Origin: a virus
Strand: one strand, 5' to 3'
DNA length: 64,000 nucleotides
IMG/VR virus record: IMGVR_UViG_3300026484_000157
Coordinates: 62,001 to 126,000 of that record
Shown here: one piece after another, positions 1-8,222 of the stretch
How positions within the stretch are numbered: position 1 is the stretch's first letter
How the letters are laid out: every line of letters begins with the position of its first letter
Made by a program: the position numbers and the translations under genes
Notes under the pieces: generated by a model
The model's database searches: none
The model's input: the letters and a program-made list of their open reading frames with translations, nothing else
What the model was told of the DNA's origin: nothing

Positions 1-32
1 ATAACAACCATATCAAAGAAAGGTGGGAAATA

Positions 33-767
33 ATGCTAAATAAACTATTTCGGCTATTTAAATCAAAAAATAAACCAGAAGATTCTATTGAGGAAACTTC
101 AAGTATAAACTTTAGTAATTATATGTCACCCAAAGATCTTAGACAAAACTATGAGGTATTAGCAAAAATACCTGAATTGGTTATGCCAAAAAATTCAAAG
201 CCAAATATATTGTTAATGGATGATAACATAGGTACTGTATCTTTTTTAAAAGATGACTTAGAATCATATCATTACCTCGCTCAAAGAATAAGAACTAATA
301 ATCTATCAGATATGTCAGTTAGATTATATAATGTATATAAAGATCTAACTGATAAAGAGATTAATTTCTTAATGAATTTCGATTTATCAAAATATAATAT
401 CATTGAGGCAACAGGAGATATGGCAGGTTTCTCTGTTGAAAATGCAATCAAAAATGGGGCACATTTTGATATTGCAGTATTGGATATTATTTTAGGTGGA
501 TATAAAATATCTAAAAGTGAGAACATAATATATGATGGAATTGATATTTATAAAATGCTCATAGAATCTAACCCAAAAATAATAATCAAATTTTACACTG
601 GTTGTGTTCTCTCAAAATATAGCTATGAATCAATTAAATTCGACAAAATTTTTGGTGATGATATTAATAATTATGCAATTATTAAAGATGAAGACTTCAA
701 ATTCAGAAGAAAACAACTATTAAAAATACTAATTAAATCGGAAAAGCTGATAAATGAAAGCAATTAA
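33..767 (+). CDS. Receiver-domain (response-regulator-like) protein
   Basis: Probably the phospho-acceptor partner of the histidine kinase that follows. A CheY-like receiver fold is seen in the second half: acidic pair D63-D64 after a hydrophobic strand (ILLMDDN), acceptor Asp D151 in AVLDIILGG, T189 in FYTG, and a Lys near 218. The spacing D64-D151 is about 40 residues longer than in ordinary receivers, so there is an insertion. The N-terminal 55 residues are charged and of unknown role. There is no DNA-binding output domain, so output is by protein contact or phosphotransfer. Start has the strong RBS AAAGGTGGGAAATA. It overlaps the kinase gene by 14 bp, indicating translational coupling. 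A degenerate, non-phosphorylated receiver is possible. Confidence 0.75.
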   Translation: MLNKLFRLFKSKNKPEDSIEETSSINFSNYMSPKDLRQNYEVLAKIPELVMPKNSKPNILLMDDNIGTVSFLKDDLESYHYLAQRIRTNNLSDMSVRLYNVYKDLTDKEINFLMNFDLSKYNIIEATGDMAGFSVENAIKNGAHFDIAVLDIILGGYKISKSENIIYDGIDIYKMLIESNPKIIIKFYTGCVLSKYSYESIKFDKIFGDDINNYAIIKDEDFKFRRKQLLKILIKSEKLINESN

Positions 768-2109
768 ACTAGATGAATCAATAAGGTCAAGAATTAACAG
801 AAGTTTGTTATCTTATCTAATATTAGTCATAACAAGTTATAACCTATTTACTTATTTTGTCACAACCAATTATGTGGATCAACAAAACCAACTAGTAACT
901 GAAATAACTAAAGAGATGAACGATTTTGATCCTGAGGTTGTATGTAACATAACTGGGTGTGACTCAATAACAATATATACAAATACTAATAAAGAAATCA
1001 CATATAGAAGTATTAATGGCTCTTTAGAAAAGATAAACTATGAAGAGTTACCAAGTCACATAAGCATAGGATCACTACAAATATTCACTGATTTATCTTT
1101 GGGATTTAGCACTAAATATAATACGAATATTCGGATACCTCTTCCATCATTCTTAATAATATTATCTATCTCATATGTGGTATTCATAATTTTATCAGTA
1201 TCATTATTTAGAATGTTCCTTAATAATATTGCAGTCGAATCTAAATGGGCTGATATTATGAATTTTGCAGGTAAAGAAGCTCAATTATCAAACAAAAACA
1301 TGACCCTATTAACTGAGGATATACATCATGAGATGAAGACTCCACTAGCAATAATAGTAAACAAGGTTGACTATCTACGAGAATTCATATATGATCTTCA
1401 AAGAATTGTTAACAGTTCAACTGCAGATAGGGGATACCAACGGAAGTTAGACTTAAAAATTATGGGATGTAAGATGGAATGTGCATCTTGTTTGGCTTTT
1501 AAAAAAGGAACTGGATGCACGAGTTTAAACAAGAATGCTAAAATTGAAGAGGCTTTTGAATTAATCGACTTTTATACTAACTCAATATATAACATATTAG
1601 AGAGAATGAAAAACTTCAAGAATATTAAATATTCAAATGGTAACAAAACATTATATGACATTGTAAATGCATCGGTATCGACAATGAAGTTACATCATAA
1701 AGGATTATTTGAATATTTAATTGATGACAATCTAAAAAACCTAAAATTAGACCATGATGGGCTAAAAAATGAAGATCTACTGAATCTATTTCTTAATCAC
1801 ATAAAGAACTCACTTGAAGCTAACTCTACTTTCATATCAATAAACACAATCCAATATAAAGACAGATTTATTTACATTGATATTGTTGACAATGGAAATG
1901 GGATACCTAATGAAGCCTTAAACCAAGTATACGATCCTAATTTTTCAACTAAATCAGGTAATGGTGATGTAAGAGGTATTGGAATGTACCTAGCAAAATC
2001 AATACTGAAGATAGCAGGTGGAGATGAAGAGGTAAAAGAAACAAGTAAATCAGGAACAGTTCTTCGGCTTTGGTTTCCAGCGATATATAATAAGGAAGAT
2101 GTGAAATGA
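754..2109 (+). CDS. Membrane sensor histidine kinase
   Basis: Autophosphorylating sensor kinase, 451 aa, in the inner membrane. Visible layout: TM1 about residues 18-37, an extracytoplasmic loop of about 95 residues with C64 and C69, TM2 about 131-152, H-box HHEMKTPLA with H192 as likely phospho-site, an inserted Cys cluster (C239, C243, C246, C255), N-box NHIKNSLEA (N348, N352), G1 DNGNGI, G2 GIGMYLAK and a final GT-LRLWFP strand. All catalytic boxes are intact, so it should be active. Histidine kinases are rare in phages. It sits between a receiver protein and two envelope proteins with overlaps on both sides, so the four genes are probably one signalling and envelope module. Its signal and partner are unknown. 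Confidence 0.9.
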   Translation: MKAIKLDESIRSRINRSLLSYLILVITSYNLFTYFVTTNYVDQQNQLVTEITKEMNDFDPEVVCNITGCDSITIYTNTNKEITYRSINGSLEKINYEELPSHISIGSLQIFTDLSLGFSTKYNTNIRIPLPSFLIILSISYVVFIILSVSLFRMFLNNIAVESKWADIMNFAGKEAQLSNKNMTLLTEDIHHEMKTPLAIIVNKVDYLREFIYDLQRIVNSSTADRGYQRKLDLKIMGCKMECASCLAFKKGTGCTSLNKNAKIEEAFELIDFYTNSIYNILERMKNFKNIKYSNGNKTLYDIVNASVSTMKLHHKGLFEYLIDDNLKNLKLDHDGLKNEDLLNLFLNHIKNSLEANSTFISINTIQYKDRFIYIDIVDNGNGIPNEALNQVYDPNFSTKSGNGDVRGIGMYLAKSILKIAGGDEEVKETSKSGTVLRLWFPAIYNKEDVK

Positions 2110-2360
2110 GAAAACTACCATTAATAATAACATTATCTTTATCAATATCAGTATATGCAGCAGAGAATAATATTAATGATATAATATGCAGAAGATATTA
2201 TGAATCTCATAATATTGATCCAAATATCAGATCATATAACGGTTGGTTAAGATATTATAAAAATAATAATATAACTATTTCTTCTGAACTCAAATTATGT
2301 CTTAAGAAAGACTCTTTTAATTACAATAAATATATCAATTACATGGGGAAGAAACAATGA
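2106..2360 (+). CDS. Small exported protein
   Basis: 84 aa with a clear Sec signal peptide: MRKLP, a hydrophobic core to about residue 16, and a likely cut after VYA. The mature part is about 65 residues, rich in Tyr and Asn, with two Cys (C29 and C65 by count), possibly a disulfide in the periplasm. ATGA overlap with the kinase and with the following beta-barrel gene. Not recognised as a known family. The context suggests a periplasmic accessory or sensor-linked factor. Confidence 0.7.
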   Translation: MRKLPLIITLSLSISVYAAENNINDIICRRYYESHNIDPNIRSYNGWLRYYKNNNITISSELKLCLKKDSFNYNKYINYMGKKQ

Positions 2361-3478
2361 AAACTCTAATCATAACTTTAGCGGTATTATCGAGCTTATT
2401 AGCTACTGAAAATAATCCAATATTATTTGTAGATTATACATTTAACAATACAAATAATAACAGCCTAAGTTTTGCAAAAATTGATATATCAAACACCACT
2501 AAAATCGATGATGAAAACATCCTAAATTATAATTTGGTTTATTCAAGAATATCAACCAACAGTTTTATCGATCAAGGAACTGGGGATTATCCACCAAAAG
2601 ATTCATTATATACTACAACTGCATATTATACACACCATTTTGGAGATAACAGCATTAATATTGGTCTTATTCCTTTTAAAAATGGATCATATTCCGATGT
2701 TAATTATAACATAACACAAAGAGGTGATGGACTATATAACATTGTAAATGTATCTGCTTATTCAATTATGATGACAACAAAAATAAACAACACGATGTAT
2801 AAATATGGTGCGATGTTATACAACAACGAATTTTTGAACATTGAACACGATCAAGTAAAACAGAATAATAATTCAATATTTTTAACATTTCTAACAGATA
2901 CTAACATAGATTCAAAAAATAACATAACAACAAATGCATTCTACGGTAAGCCAAAATATAACGATGAAGAAGTAGCTGATATGTTTCTTACTGCAATAGG
3001 TTATAAATGGGATGATAAAGATGACACTGGATTAATAATATATACAATTATTTCTGCTTCATATATAAACGAGAATATTTCAAATCCAATAAGAGATGAT
3101 ATCATTACAAAATATAATATTCCAGAACAAATGGTAGCTAGTGGCAAATCATCGGGATTTGGATATTCAACATTGTTTGCCATCCAAAAGTCTTTTGAAA
3201 CTTATTATCCAACTTCAATAACTTATGAAACACAACACAATTCTGATGAATATTATAATTTAAGTGGATCAATGTTTAATTACGAGCGATTCGGTGGATG
3301 GGTTGGCGACTTCCAATCAATAAATTTTTCAATAAAGCCTAAGCCAAATTTGAAAATTTCTGCAAAACTAACAGAAATGACATCATCTAAAACAAAACAG
3401 CCAGGATCACTTATAAATACTATGGTAAATCCACAACATTCTAATTCTTTTTGTTTAACAATAAGATGGATGTATTAA
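2357..3478 (+). CDS. Outer-membrane beta-barrel-like protein
   Basis: 373 aa with a signal peptide (MKTLIITLAVLSSLLA) and a mature chain of alternating hydrophobic/polar strands rich in Tyr, Asn, Ser and Thr. It ends in an aromatic C-terminus (LTIRWMY) typical of BAM-inserted barrels. It shares translational coupling (ATGA) and a good RBS (GGGGAAGAAAC) with the upstream exported protein. No known porin is recognised; the fold call rests on composition, signal and C-terminus. Plausible roles, all inference: surface remodelling that blocks superinfection, or changing permeability of the infected cell. It is the last gene of the operon; a new promoter follows at 3475. Confidence 0.65.
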   Translation: MKTLIITLAVLSSLLATENNPILFVDYTFNNTNNNSLSFAKIDISNTTKIDDENILNYNLVYSRISTNSFIDQGTGDYPPKDSLYTTTAYYTHHFGDNSINIGLIPFKNGSYSDVNYNITQRGDGLYNIVNVSAYSIMMTTKINNTMYKYGAMLYNNEFLNIEHDQVKQNNNSIFLTFLTDTNIDSKNNITTNAFYGKPKYNDEEVADMFLTAIGYKWDDKDDTGLIIYTIISASYINENISNPIRDDIITKYNIPEQMVASGKSSGFGYSTLFAIQKSFETYYPTSITYETQHNSDEYYNLSGSMFNYERFGGWVGDFQSINFSIKPKPNLKISAKLTEMTSSKTKQPGSLINTMVNPQHSNSFCLTIRWMY

Positions 3479-3503
3479 ATTCTCAAATTCTATCGTTTAT
3501 AAA
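3475..3503 (+). promoter_or_regulatory. Promoter TTAAAT-N17-TATAAA
   Basis: Fits the window-wide promoter pattern (TTAAAA-like hexamer, exactly 17 bp, TATAAA). It begins on the stop codon of the beta-barrel gene and serves the helicase at 3530. ATACCC (3502-3507) and GGGTAT just before the ATG form a 6-bp inverted repeat around the leader. Confidence 0.6.
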
Positions 3504-3529
3504 TACCCAGTAAAAATCAAGGGTATAAA

Positions 3530-5050
3530 ATGTCAGATAAATTATATACAAAGTATCATCGTGGAGACATAAGATATTATAAGCATCAAGAAGAAGGATT
3601 AATGCACCTTATCAAGCAAAAAAAGTCAATGTTATTATTGCCAACAGGTTTAGGTAAGACTCTCACATCGCTTTCTCTGTATGCACTGTTAAAACACAAT
3701 AATAACGAGAACAAAAAATGCATCTTTGTTTCAACTAAGTCTGTTGTGGGGCAAGTCCATAATGATATTAATAAATTCTTCAATGGCATATCTTATGTTC
3801 ATTTATTTGAAGATCCAAAGCCAAAACGAATAAAGAAATATGATCAATTCGATAAAGAAACTGATATCCTGATCATATCATATGATAATATACGAAGTGA
3901 TTACCAACATATATTTAAATTGGCTAAAAAACATAACCCTTTCATAATCTGGGATGAGGGTACTGCATTTAAGAATGATCAAACCAAAGTATATAAATTA
4001 GTTAATGCAATATCCAGAGTTACAACTAGATCGACTGTATTAACAGCAACTGCTATTACAAATAAGCTTCAAGATATTGTTAATATTGCAAATGCCATTG
4101 GTATTGACATCATAACCACAACTAAGCTTCAAAGATATTATTGCAAATGGGAAACTAAACATTTTGGAAGAAGAAAAGTTAGAGAGGTAATTGGATATAA
4201 GAATATCTCAAAATTTTATGAAACAATGAAACCATTTATATTTTCAAGAAAGAAATCTGAAGTGAATGACATTCCACCGTTCACTTTAAATAAGACATTC
4301 ATCCAGAGGGATAAAAATGTAGATGAGGCACATGATGCATTAAAAGAGAGATTTAAGGCAGTCGATGAGAATGGGAATCCAGAATACGATGATAATGGAG
4401 AACAAAAATATAAACTTCCACCAGTTGGATTATATGCAATTGCTTCGGCTTGTCCATCGCTGGTTTTAGAAGATGAATCCAAATCTGTAAAATTCGACAC
4501 TATTCTGTCAAAAATAGAATATGATGTAGATGAGAATGAGAAAATAATATTGTTTTGTGAATACAAATCTGTGTTATTACAACTAGAAAGACTACTTCAA
4601 ATAACTTATGGGACACATACAACTGCATCAATTCATGGTGGGACAAAGAATAGACAGGCTGAAAAAGAGAGATTTATTGAAAAACCAGAATGTAGATTCT
4701 TTTTAGGTACATCGGCAATGAGTCATGGTGTTGATGGTCTTCAAGTTGCAAATAATATCTTCTTTGTGATCCCACCATCAACAAGCGACATACTACAACA
4801 AGTGGCAGGTAGAATTTCAAGACTAAACACAACTCATACAACATTAAGTTTATATTTCTTTTTCATGAAGAACAGTATTGATTACGAATTATATTCAATG
4901 ATACAAAATCAATTGGTGTTGATTAACTCAATTAACCCTGATGGCATAGACGAGGGATTGATCGATGAGGATGTAACATCTATCGGTTTCAAAACTATGG
5001 AAGAAGGTGATGAATGGATCAAATCAAGAATGAGAATGCACTTCGATTAA
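3530..5050 (+). CDS. SNF2/UvsW-type superfamily 2 DNA helicase
   Basis: 506 aa ATP-dependent DNA translocase or branch-migrating helicase. Motif I LLPTGLGKTLTS near residue 37, motif II IIWDEGTAFKN, motif III VLTATAITN, a second RecA lobe with SIHGGTKN and LGTSAMSHGVDG, and motif VI QQVAGRISRL. The motif II and VI wording is of the SNF2/RAD54 type. T4 UvsW has similar length and roles in fork remodelling and recombination, but SNF2-like phage helicases are an equally good match. First gene of the replication block. RBS lies in the AAGGGTATAAA leader, with its own promoter upstream. Confidence 0.85.
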   Translation: MSDKLYTKYHRGDIRYYKHQEEGLMHLIKQKKSMLLLPTGLGKTLTSLSLYALLKHNNNENKKCIFVSTKSVVGQVHNDINKFFNGISYVHLFEDPKPKRIKKYDQFDKETDILIISYDNIRSDYQHIFKLAKKHNPFIIWDEGTAFKNDQTKVYKLVNAISRVTTRSTVLTATAITNKLQDIVNIANAIGIDIITTTKLQRYYCKWETKHFGRRKVREVIGYKNISKFYETMKPFIFSRKKSEVNDIPPFTLNKTFIQRDKNVDEAHDALKERFKAVDENGNPEYDDNGEQKYKLPPVGLYAIASACPSLVLEDESKSVKFDTILSKIEYDVDENEKIILFCEYKSVLLQLERLLQITYGTHTTASIHGGTKNRQAEKERFIEKPECRFFLGTSAMSHGVDGLQVANNIFFVIPPSTSDILQQVAGRISRLNTTHTTLSLYFFFMKNSIDYELYSMIQNQLVLINSINPDGIDEGLIDEDVTSIGFKTMEEGDEWIKSRMRMHFD

Positions 5051-5061
5051 TCGAAAGTGCA
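5037..5061 (+). terminator. Hairpin over the helicase stop codon
   Basis: TGCACTTCGATT pairs with AATCGAAAGTGCA (12 bp, one bulged A) across the TAA stop. There is no T-tract, so it may be a processing or stabilising hairpin rather than an intrinsic terminator. It contains the -35 of the next promoter. Confidence 0.4.
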
Positions 5062-5075
5062 CTACAACCTATAAA
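5047..5075 (+). promoter_or_regulatory. Promoter TTAATC-N17-TATAAA
   Basis: Same geometry as the other promoters; the -35 TTAATC is shared with the promoter at 48704. It drives the loader/helicase pair. The downstream leader is AAAGGACTCGGAAATG, the type specimen of leader class II. Confidence 0.5.
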
Positions 5076-5103
5076 CAAACACAAATAAATAAAGGACTCG
5101 GAA

Positions 5104-5667
5104 ATGGCAATACAACATGATTGTAAATACTGTGGTGGCTCAGGAATAGTAATTAAGAATGGGCAAGAACGGAGATGTAAATGCATAATAGAAAATCAAC
5201 TTAAGTCTTATCTCGAACCAGCCCTTTTGAATGCAAAGATAAATAAAAAATTACTGGAGAGCCTTATTAATGAAGGTAAAATGTCAAGATTTAGCATACT
5301 TAAAGGCAATAATGCTAAATGTCTTGGCTTGGTTAAAACATTTGTAATAAGCAAGTTTCTTCAAACAAGTGGAGATTACACATATATCTTATCAAATGAC
5401 CAAGACATGCAGGATAGAATCTTTAAAGAAGATATGTTTGTATCAGACCTTATAAAGCCTGACTTCTTATTTTATAAACTACAAGGTTATAAACACAATT
5501 CAATCCCACCAACATTATTACAAGTACTTCAGGCAAGATTGGATGAAGGGAAAGAAACATGGATATGGGCAGGTACGGATAAACATTTCGGTGCTGATAC
5601 GGTATATGGATCAGAATTAGTAAGATTTTTGAGAGACGAATTTAAAATAATAGGGAAAAATAAATAA
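5104..5667 (+). CDS. DnaC/DnaI-like helicase loader, degenerate P-loop
   Basis: 187 aa. The N-terminus has the zinc-binding signature CKYCGGSG-x8-RRCKC (residues about 7-29) typical of phage DnaC/DnaI-type loaders. The rest resembles a shrunken AAA+ core, but the Walker A position reads KGNNAKCLG with no GKT/S and no clear DD Walker B, so ATP binding is doubtful. It abuts the DnaB-type helicase (TAATG overlap), the classical loader-helicase arrangement. Likely role: loads the 5667 helicase on ssDNA. The family assignment is from motif and context. Confidence 0.6.
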   Translation: MAIQHDCKYCGGSGIVIKNGQERRCKCIIENQLKSYLEPALLNAKINKKLLESLINEGKMSRFSILKGNNAKCLGLVKTFVISKFLQTSGDYTYILSNDQDMQDRIFKEDMFVSDLIKPDFLFYKLQGYKHNSIPPTLLQVLQARLDEGKETWIWAGTDKHFGADTVYGSELVRFLRDEFKIIGKNK

Positions 5668-7076
5668 TGTATCAATTACCAATACTTAAAACTATAATAG
5701 AATCACCAGATTCGGTTTCACTAAATGTGATCAATGAAATAAACACTAGAAAAGATATGATATTTTTGAACTCATCAACATCTTGTTTATTTGATACTAT
5801 AAAAACATTCTACCAAAAGTATAAAAAACCACCTACAAAAGATTATCTAGAATCAATGTATGCAACCGAGAAGGATAATGAAGGTCATGAGGCATTTAAA
5901 GAGATTTATGCAGATGACATTGCCTTATCTGATAATCTTTTAGCAGTTTCAGATTTACAATTCCATTTTGGTCTGAAAACTATGATAATGAGAGTGCAAA
6001 AAGAATACAATGATAAGATAAAAATGACAAATCTTACTGACATTCAAGATGTTGCAAAAGAATTTGGGGCACAACTATCGGAGATTAATCGAAATGCATC
6101 AACATCTAATAAGGCTAAATATCGATTTGATAAAGAAACTGATGCAAGAAAAGAACTAGAAGAATATTATAATAAAATGGAAGAATCAGGTTATGTAATT
6201 TCAAAAACATCAATAGAAAAAATCGATGAGATCTGGGGTGGTATCCAAAGAGATGATATGATAACAATAGGTGGATATACAGGGCAAGGTAAATCAACAT
6301 TAGCAAGATATCTTGCATATTTACAAATTTTAGATGGTAAAAATACGGTATATATAACTACTGAAATGACAAAAGAGTCAATTAGAGCCTATTTTATTTC
6401 AATGCATGTTAATAATAGAAAAATATGGGGTTATGGTAGACCATCAGTTTCAACTAAATCAATATTAACAGGGGATATGACTGCAGAACAGAAAGAATTT
6501 GTTATAGAAGCATCTGAGGATTTACATAACAATCCAAAATATGGTATATTGGAGATTATTGAACCAGATACTTATAAGTATACCATATTGGATGCATTAG
6601 ATGAAATTCAATCTATCCATAATGATGATTTTCCTATTCATCTACTGATTTGGGATTACCTAACAAATATGAAACCAAGAGAGAAATACAGTCTTGGGAA
6701 CATGAGAGAAGAATATAACAAGTCAATCTCTGATGCAAGAAGAGTTCTGCTTAATTTAGAAATACCATGGGTTGCTTGTGCACAAGTATCAAGGGGTGGA
6801 TATAATGACTACATTAAGACTGGGAAGTATACCATCGATGCATTATCTGATTTCAACGAATATGATAGATCATCTACAAAGGTAACCTTTGTTGGTCAAA
6901 CTCCTGAAATGAAACAATCATCTACTTTTGAAATACAAAATGCTAAGAGTAGAAATACACCTCTATTTGAACCAATCAAAATGGTACAAGATCCAACATC
7001 AGGACTATTTCATTCTAACATATCTAATATTGATAAAGAAGATACTATGGTAATATTAGATGAACTAGAAATCTAG
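5667..7076 (+). CDS. dnaB: Replicative DNA helicase, DnaB/gp41 family
   Basis: 469 aa hexameric 5'-3' replicative helicase. RecA core from about residue 190: Walker A GGYTGQGKSTLA, H1a-type segment TVYITTEMTKES, Walker B HLLIWDYLTNMK, and H3-type VACAQVSRGG with a downstream loop KSRNTP. The N-terminal ~150 residues match the DnaB interaction domain in position but are divergent. Preceded directly by its likely loader; the phage primase is split between 13488 and 44882. Confidence 0.9.
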   Translation: MYQLPILKTIIESPDSVSLNVINEINTRKDMIFLNSSTSCLFDTIKTFYQKYKKPPTKDYLESMYATEKDNEGHEAFKEIYADDIALSDNLLAVSDLQFHFGLKTMIMRVQKEYNDKIKMTNLTDIQDVAKEFGAQLSEINRNASTSNKAKYRFDKETDARKELEEYYNKMEESGYVISKTSIEKIDEIWGGIQRDDMITIGGYTGQGKSTLARYLAYLQILDGKNTVYITTEMTKESIRAYFISMHVNNRKIWGYGRPSVSTKSILTGDMTAEQKEFVIEASEDLHNNPKYGILEIIEPDTYKYTILDALDEIQSIHNDDFPIHLLIWDYLTNMKPREKYSLGNMREEYNKSISDARRVLLNLEIPWVACAQVSRGGYNDYIKTGKYTIDALSDFNEYDRSSTKVTFVGQTPEMKQSSTFEIQNAKSRNTPLFEPIKMVQDPTSGLFHSNISNIDKEDTMVILDELEI

Positions 7077-7078
7077 TA

Positions 7079-7107
7079 TTAAAACTTCCACATTTTGTTT
7101 TTATAAA
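7079..7107 (+). promoter_or_regulatory. Promoter TTAAAA-N17-TATAAA
   Basis: Consensus hexamers with a 17-bp spacer, starting two bases after the helicase stop. The spacer holds CCACATTTT, complementary to the start region of the next gene (see 7088-7127). Confidence 0.7.
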
Positions 7108-7127
7108 TCAGTATAAATAAAATGTGG
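7088..7127 (+). promoter_or_regulatory. Inverted repeat hiding the start codon
   Basis: CCACATTTT (7088-7096) and AAAATGTGG (7119-7127), 9 bp perfect. The left arm is inside the promoter spacer, the right arm covers the GTG start at 7124. In transcripts from upstream the start would be paired; in transcripts begun at this promoter the left arm is absent. Confidence 0.55.
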
Positions 7128-7684
7128 AGTTAATTTTGGAACTAAAAACACGAATAAAAAGAAATGCCAACCTTGTATTGCTACTACTAGCACTTTCAAC
7201 ACAAGCAACTGCTAAAGAAGATCTATTAAAAGAACTTAATAATCTAACCCCAATTCAGAAGGCTATAATGCTAAAGACTTTCAATAAGGCTAGACAATTT
7301 AATTATGAATATACAATGACTGCAATTGCTTGGCAAGAGTCAAAATTCGGTAAATATAAAATCAACCTGAATGATCCATCATTTGGAGTATTTCACAATC
7401 TGATATCTACAGTTCAATTAAGACATGATTCAAGAGGATCATGGGCTAGATCAAGATTAGCTGAAAGACTTATGATAGACTACGATTTTAGTTTCACTGA
7501 AGCATTATCTGAGCTGAAATATTGGGAGAATTATTGGTCTAACAAAAGAGTACCAAAGAAATGGAGTCATACAATTGGTAGTTATAACGGTGGGTTTACT
7601 CCAAACATGAGTTATACTGAAAAGATTAAATCAAAAATTAGAGCACTCAAAACATACTTCAAAAACAAAGGAATAACATGGTAG
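7124..7684 (+). CDS. Exported lytic transglycosylase (SLT-like)
   Basis: 186 aa cell-wall-cleaving enzyme. A signal peptide (KTRIKR, hydrophobic LVLLLLALST, likely cut after ATA) is followed by an SLT-type domain: catalytic Glu in AIAWQESKFGKY, then SFGVFHN, and IGSYNGGF with a closing Tyr segment. GTG at 7124 gives the full N-terminus; TTG at 7136 is an alternative. It lies among replication genes, not in a holin/lysis cassette, so it could be the endolysin, exported through Sec, or a wall-remodelling factor. Start site is in a hairpin with the promoter. Confidence 0.7.
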   Translation: MELILELKTRIKRNANLVLLLLALSTQATAKEDLLKELNNLTPIQKAIMLKTFNKARQFNYEYTMTAIAWQESKFGKYKINLNDPSFGVFHNLISTVQLRHDSRGSWARSRLAERLMIDYDFSFTEALSELKYWENYWSNKRVPKKWSHTIGSYNGGFTPNMSYTEKIKSKIRALKTYFKNKGITW

Positions 7685-7842
7685 ATACATCAAACTACAA
7701 TTCACTGTATGAAGAATATAACAAACTAAGGAGAAAGAATTATTTGAGTGAGGATGAAATTAAAAGAATGCATCAAATATTCACTCCTGATTTTAAGAAA
7801 TATTATATCAATAAATACACGAAGGAGAATAATAATGGTTGA
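7678..7842 (+). CDS. Small hypothetical protein (54 aa)
   Basis: Too short for usual gene calling. The ATG overlaps the previous stop and the TGA overlaps the next ATG, so it fills the gap in frame with coupled translation on both sides. The product is charged, with many Tyr, Asn and Lys, probably helical. No family recognised. Confidence 0.6.
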   Translation: MVDTSNYNSLYEEYNKLRRKNYLSEDEIKRMHQIFTPDFKKYYINKYTKENNNG

Positions 7843-8194
7843 AACTATAAAAAGAAGAATAAAGAAAGAAGACAGATTTCTAGAGATACTAGACTCAATG
7901 AGGAACCCCCAAATTTCTATAATAAGATCTGATGTAGGTGTTCCATCAGTTAATATATGTGCGATTGCACAGGATGGAATATATGAGTACCAATATAATC
8001 ATTCAGGAGTAATAGGAATAGATTCTTTGTTGGAAAATTTATCACATAGAATGCAACCGACTGATTACATAGTTGAGGAAGATACTAGATCAAGAATAAT
8101 ATCACACATTGTTGATCTATCAAATAAACTAGATACTAACGATCTTCATGACTTAGTTCACACTATTAAGTCAAAATATCGATTTAAACTATAA
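7835..8194 (+). CDS. Hypothetical protein (119 aa)
   Basis: Start placed at 7835 because of the RBS AAGGAGAATAATA; the longer reading frame from 7748 has no RBS and overlaps the preceding small gene. The product begins MVETIKRRIKKEDRF and is acidic and helical towards the C-terminus. No recognised family. Confidence 0.65.
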   Translation: MVETIKRRIKKEDRFLEILDSMRNPQISIIRSDVGVPSVNICAIAQDGIYEYQYNHSGVIGIDSLLENLSHRMQPTDYIVEEDTRSRIISHIVDLSNKLDTNDLHDLVHTIKSKYRFKL

Positions 8195-8222
8195 CATATT
8201 ACAACATAACAAAGGATTCGGA

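Noticed and set aside
281-526. Minus-strand open frames, for example 281-526, 4216-4566, 11156-11485, 44998-45378 and 46520-46921
   Set aside because: They lie opposite well-supported + strand genes, lack RBS and coupling, and show no recognisable protein wording.
3498-3505. T4-type late promoters TATAAATA at 3498 and 7112
   Set aside because: The first is the -10 of a TTAAAT-N17 promoter, the second stands alone in an AT-rich leader; such octamers are expected by chance here.
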